DNA from: an uncultured Pelagibacteraceae bacterium
GTDB taxonomy: Bacteria; Pseudomonadota; Alphaproteobacteria; Pelagibacterales; Pelagibacteraceae
DNA: 38,848 bases
Assembly (NCBI GenBank): GCA_902535625.1
Contig: CACAUA010000007.1
Coordinates: 1 to 38,848, forward strand
Direction: 5' to 3'
Positions within the stretch are counted from its first letter, which is position 1, and each line of letters starts with the position of its first letter. Below the pieces are notes generated by a model. That model was not told where the DNA came from, ran no database searches, and saw only the letters and a list, made by a program, of their open reading frames with translations. Both the position numbers and the translations under genes were made by a program. Below are positions 35,564 through 38,848 of the stretch, in pieces.

Positions 35564-36649
35564 ATGTCTTTTAATACATTTGGAAAATTTTTTCGATTTA
35601 CTACATGGGGTGAGTCTCACGGTCCAGCAATAGGATGTGTTGTTGATGGATGTCCTCCAAATATCAAGCTTAATATTAAAGACATTCAGTTAGAATTAAA
35701 TAAAAGGAAGCCTGGTCAGTCCAAATTCACAACCCAAAGAAAAGAGGATGATAAAGTGGAAATTTTATCAGGGACGTTTGAGGGCAAAACAACTGGTACG
35801 CCCATCTCAATGATTATCTTTAATAAAGATATGCGTTCTAAGGATTATAAAAATATTAAAGATAAATTTAGACCTGGTCATGCTGATTATACATACTTTA
35901 AAAAATATGGAATTAGAGATTATAGAGGTGGAGGTAGACAATCAGCAAGAGAGACAGCCTCAAGAGTGGCAGCAGGGGCAATAGCAAAACAAGTTTTGCA
36001 AAATATTATTGGGAAAAAATACAGTGCAATTGGAGCAGTAACACAATTAGGAATACTAGGATGTGACACAGAAAAATGGAATGACAAATTCATTTCAAAA
36101 AACCCTTTATTTTGTCCTGATAAAACAGTTTTAAAATTATGGGAAAAATATTTACTTGGAATAAGAAAAGCTGGCTCATCATGTGGGGCTATTATTGAAG
36201 TAAGAGCAAGAGGTGTACCCATCGGATTAGGAGCTCCCATTTATTCTAAATTAGATATGGATTTAGCATCAGCTATGATGAGTATTAACGCAGTAAAAGG
36301 GGTAAATATAGGATCGGGAATGAACTCTGCTCAACTTTCTGGTGAACAAAATTCTGATGAAATGTCTCAAACAGGAAAGAAAACAAAATTTAAATCAAAT
36401 AATGCGGGAGGAATTCTTGGAGGAATTTCTAGTGGTCAAGAAATAATTGTTTCATTTGCAGTAAAACCGACTTCATCAATTCTTTCTCAAAGAAAAACAA
36501 TTAATAAATTTGGAAAAAACACTTCGATTTCAGTGACAGGCAGACATGATCCCTGCGTAGGTATCAGAGCAGTACCTATAGGTGAAGCAATGATGCATTG
36601 CGTAATTCTTGATCACTACTTAATGAATAAAGCTCAATGTGGTAATTAA
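35564..36649 (+). CDS. aroC: chorismate synthase
   Basis: A 361-residue reduced-FMN-dependent enzyme that makes chorismate from EPSP, the last step of the shikimate pathway. Signatures are [20 protein letters not shown] at the N-terminus, [20 protein letters not shown] near 124-143, and [18 protein letters not shown] near the C-terminus. It is full length. It overlaps the dxs stop by four bases tail to tail. Confidence 0.97.
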   Translation: MSFNTFGKFFRFTTWGESHGPAIGCVVDGCPPNIKLNIKDIQLELNKRKPGQSKFTTQRKEDDKVEILSGTFEGKTTGTPISMIIFNKDMRSKDYKNIKDKFRPGHADYTYFKKYGIRDYRGGGRQSARETASRVAAGAIAKQVLQNIIGKKYSAIGAVTQLGILGCDTEKWNDKFISKNPLFCPDKTVLKLWEKYLLGIRKAGSSCGAIIEVRARGVPIGLGAPIYSKLDMDLASAMMSINAVKGVNIGSGMNSAQLSGEQNSDEMSQTGKKTKFKSNNAGGILGGISSGQEIIVSFAVKPTSSILSQRKTINKFGKNTSISVTGRHDPCVGIRAVPIGEAMMHCVILDHYLMNKAQCGN

Positions 36650-38556
36650 TTCGTTTTTTTAATTACAACTTTAGAATTTAAAGTTTCTAAAACCTTCGCT
36701 TCAATAGATTTAGCATCTAAACCAGCTTCTTTATACATTTCCTCTGGTTTATCTTGGTCTAAAAATTTATCAGGTAAAATCATTGATCTAAATTTTAAAT
36801 TATTATCTAATAAATTCTTATCATTTAAGAAATGGTTTAGATGGGATCCAAAGCCTCCTATAGAGCCTTCTTCCAATGTAATTAATGCTTCATGATTTGT
36901 TGCAACTTGCCACATAAGATTTTCATCAAGAGGTTTTGCAAATCTAGCATCTATAATTGTTGGATTGATTCCCATTTTTTTTAAACTTTCTTCAGCCAAT
37001 AGACATTCCTTTAATCTATTTCCAAAACTTACTAAAACAACTTTCTTTCCTTCTCTTATAACTCTACCTTTTCCAATATCTATTTTTTCGTTGATTTCTG
37101 GTAATTCTAAACCTATTCCATTTCCTCTTGGATATCTAAATGCACAAGGTTGATTGTTAATATCTACTGACGTATTAACCATTTTCACTAATTCTGCTTC
37201 GTCACTTGCTGCCATAACAATAAAATTAGGTAAAGTTGATAAATATGTAATATCAAAAGCACCTGCATGAGTAGCTCCATCGGCCCCAACTAAACCAGCT
37301 CTATCAATTGCAAATCTTACTGGTAAACTTTGAATTGCAACATCATGAACTACCTGATCATAAGCTCTTTGTAAAAACGTTGAATAAATTGCTGCATAAG
37401 GCTTATATCCTTCTGTGGCCAAACCTGCTGCAAAAGTAATAGCATGTTGTTCAGCAATTCCAACATCAAAAGTTCTATCCGGGAAAGCTTCATTAAATGC
37501 GTCCATTCCTGTCCCAGACGGCATAGCTGCTGTTATACCTACAATTTTACTGTCTTTCTTTGCATGCTCTATTAATGTATTTGCAAATACCTTTGTAAAA
37601 GCAGGTGCTTTAGTTTTTGATTTTTGTTGAACTCCAGTTTGAACATCAAACTTTGTAACTCCGTGATATTTATCATCAGATTTTTCAGCAAAACTATATC
37701 CTTTGCCTTTTTGAGTTTTTATATGAATTAGTATTGGGCCATTATGATTACTTTCTTTTGCGTTTTTTAAAATAGGCAATAGAACATCTAAATCATGACC
37801 ATCAATTGGACCAACATAATAAAAACCTAATGAATTAAATAATGTACCACCTGTGACAGCTGATCTCAAAAAATCTTCAGCCTTTCCAGCCTTTTTGCTA
37901 AATCTTTTTGAAAAGGATGAAATAATCATTTTAACTGTTTCTCTGAAACTAAAATAAATCTTACCTGAAAAAATTTTGGCAAGATAAGACTTCATTGCAC
38001 CAACTGGTTTTGCAATTGACATATCATTGTCATTCAAAATTACGATCATTTTTGTTTTTGAATCTCCAGCATTATTCATAGCTTCGTATGCCATTCCCGC
38101 ACTCATGGCGCCGTCACCAATAACTGCTACAACTTGATCTGATTTATTTGATAATTTATTTGCTGTTGCGATGCCAAGTCCAGCAGAAATAGATGTAGAA
38201 CTATGAGCTGCACCAAAAGGGTCAAATTCACTTTCTGTTCGCTTTGTAAAACCAGATAATCCTCTACCTTGTCTTAAAGTTCGTATTTTATCTTTTCTTC
38301 CTGTTAAAATTTTATGAGGGTATGATTGATGACCAACATCCCATATCAATTTATCCTTTGGGGTGTCAAAAACATGATGAAGTGCTACTGTTAATTCCAC
38401 AACACCTAAACCTGCACCTAAATGACCACCTGTTTTCGAAACAGCATCAATCATTTCACTTCTAACTTCATCTGATAGAACTTTTAATTCTTCATTATTC
38501 AGTTTTTTTATATCTGAAGGAAAATTAATATTATTTAAATATTTATAATTCTGCAT
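36646..38556 (-). CDS. dxs: 1-deoxy-D-xylulose-5-phosphate synthase
   Basis: A 636-residue ThDP enzyme condensing pyruvate and glyceraldehyde 3-phosphate, the entry to the MEP isoprenoid pathway. [18 protein letters not shown] (43-60), [16 protein letters not shown] (72-87) and the Mg/ThDP motif IGDGAMSAG (146-154) are intact, the last with the normal Asp. The catalytic glutamate is in [15 protein letters not shown]. Length and motifs are normal. The start codon directly follows the ispA stop (0 bp), so the two are one operon feeding ubiquinone and miaA-type prenylation. Confidence 0.97.
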   Translation of the reverse strand: MQNYKYLNNINFPSDIKKLNNEELKVLSDEVRSEMIDAVSKTGGHLGAGLGVVELTVALHHVFDTPKDKLIWDVGHQSYPHKILTGRKDKIRTLRQGRGLSGFTKRTESEFDPFGAAHSSTSISAGLGIATANKLSNKSDQVVAVIGDGAMSAGMAYEAMNNAGDSKTKMIVILNDNDMSIAKPVGAMKSYLAKIFSGKIYFSFRETVKMIISSFSKRFSKKAGKAEDFLRSAVTGGTLFNSLGFYYVGPIDGHDLDVLLPILKNAKESNHNGPILIHIKTQKGKGYSFAEKSDDKYHGVTKFDVQTGVQQKSKTKAPAFTKVFANTLIEHAKKDSKIVGITAAMPSGTGMDAFNEAFPDRTFDVGIAEQHAITFAAGLATEGYKPYAAIYSTFLQRAYDQVVHDVAIQSLPVRFAIDRAGLVGADGATHAGAFDITYLSTLPNFIVMAASDEAELVKMVNTSVDINNQPCAFRYPRGNGIGLELPEINEKIDIGKGRVIREGKKVVLVSFGNRLKECLLAEESLKKMGINPTIIDARFAKPLDENLMWQVATNHEALITLEEGSIGGFGSHLNHFLNDKNLLDNNLKFRSMILPDKFLDQDKPEEMYKEAGLDAKSIEAKVLETLNSKVVIKKTN

Positions 38557-38848
38557 TTATTTATTTCTACTTAATATAAATTCAATTGTCTCTTTCAAAT
38601 CACTAGCATTATTTCCATAGCTAACTAATCTATTAAATATTTCTTTTTTCAGTTTTGATGCATACTTAATAGCATTTTTATATCCTAGTAAACTTATTAA
38701 TGTTGCTTTTCCTCTTTTAGAATCTTTATTTGTTTTTTTTCCTGCAGTTTTTGATGTACTACTATAATCAATTAAATCATCTGCAATTTGAAAAAGCAAA
38801 CCAATTTTTTCACCAATGAGTGAGAATTTTTTTATTTGATCCTTTTTA
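38557..38848 (-). CDS. ispA: farnesyl/geranyl diphosphate synthase, C-terminal part (cut by window edge)
   Basis: The open frame continues to the right edge of the window. About 97 residues are visible, beginning KKDQIKKFSLIGEKIGLLFQ; the TTG near 38799 is simply an internal leucine codon, not a start. The second Asp-rich motif is IADDLIDY, followed by the loop TAGKKTNKD and RGKATLISLLG, typical of IspA-type short-chain synthases. The protein makes the allylic substrate for the long-chain synthase encoded at 33898-34911. It sits immediately upstream of dxs, as in many proteobacteria (often with xseB before it). Confidence 0.9.
   Translation of the reverse strand, partial: KKDQIKKFSLIGEKIGLLFQIADDLIDYSSTSKTAGKKTNKDSKRGKATLISLLGYKNAIKYASKLKKEIFNRLVSYGNNASDLKETIEFILSRNK

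Overview
The window is a dense stretch of chromosome from a very AT-rich, streamlined alphaproteobacterium, most likely SAR11 (Pelagibacterales) or a close relative. The evidence is low-GC coding throughout, intergenic gaps mostly of 0-100 bp, many 1-4 bp gene overlaps (TAATG and ATGA), a circularly permuted tmRNA gene of the alphaproteobacterial type, ThyX as the thymidylate synthase, and alphaproteobacterial versions of the housekeeping proteins. I saw no insertion sequence, prophage, CRISPR array or integron.

Layout. Positions 1-1756 (minus) hold a type IV prepilin peptidase, a MoxR ATPase and the first 36 codons of a probable DUF58 protein. Positions 1924-3213 (plus) encode a GAF-PP2C (RsbU/SpoIIE-type) phosphatase. 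It converges on a four-gene minus-strand cassette (8196 to 3223): CHASE2-PP2C membrane phosphatase, TPR/outer-membrane-barrel protein of the Slam/DUF560 type, FecR-domain periplasmic protein, and an unrecognised secreted protein. This cassette is the most unusual part of the window. It ends a roughly 20 kb run of genes all on the minus strand (23274 to 3223): hflK-hflC-DUF2065-degP (membrane and periplasmic proteostasis), miaA (tRNA modification), ilvB-ilvN-ilvC-leuA (branched-chain amino acids), mreB-mreC-mreD-mrdA-rodA (rod-shape peptidoglycan synthesis), then the signalling cassette.

From 23329 the gene directions alternate: mrp (+), thyX (-), tmRNA (+), tRNA-Leu(GAG) (-), nadA-nadC (+, de novo NAD synthesis), then a minus-strand block sohB-glyQ-glyS-ppdK, a plus-strand long-chain polyprenyl diphosphate synthase, pdxH (-), aroC (+), and dxs-ispA (-, isoprenoid precursors, ispA cut by the window edge).

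Most genes are core metabolism or cell biology and are identified confidently. Points deserving a second look are the CHASE2-PP2C/Slam-like/FecR/secreted-protein cassette with a second PP2C phosphatase beside it, a perfect 11-bp-arm palindrome inside the FecR gene, an Asp-to-Glu change in the Mg/ThDP motif of acetolactate synthase, an Mrp ATPase lacking the CxxC motif, a hairpin over the leuA start region, and a tRNA leader able to pair with its own acceptor strand.
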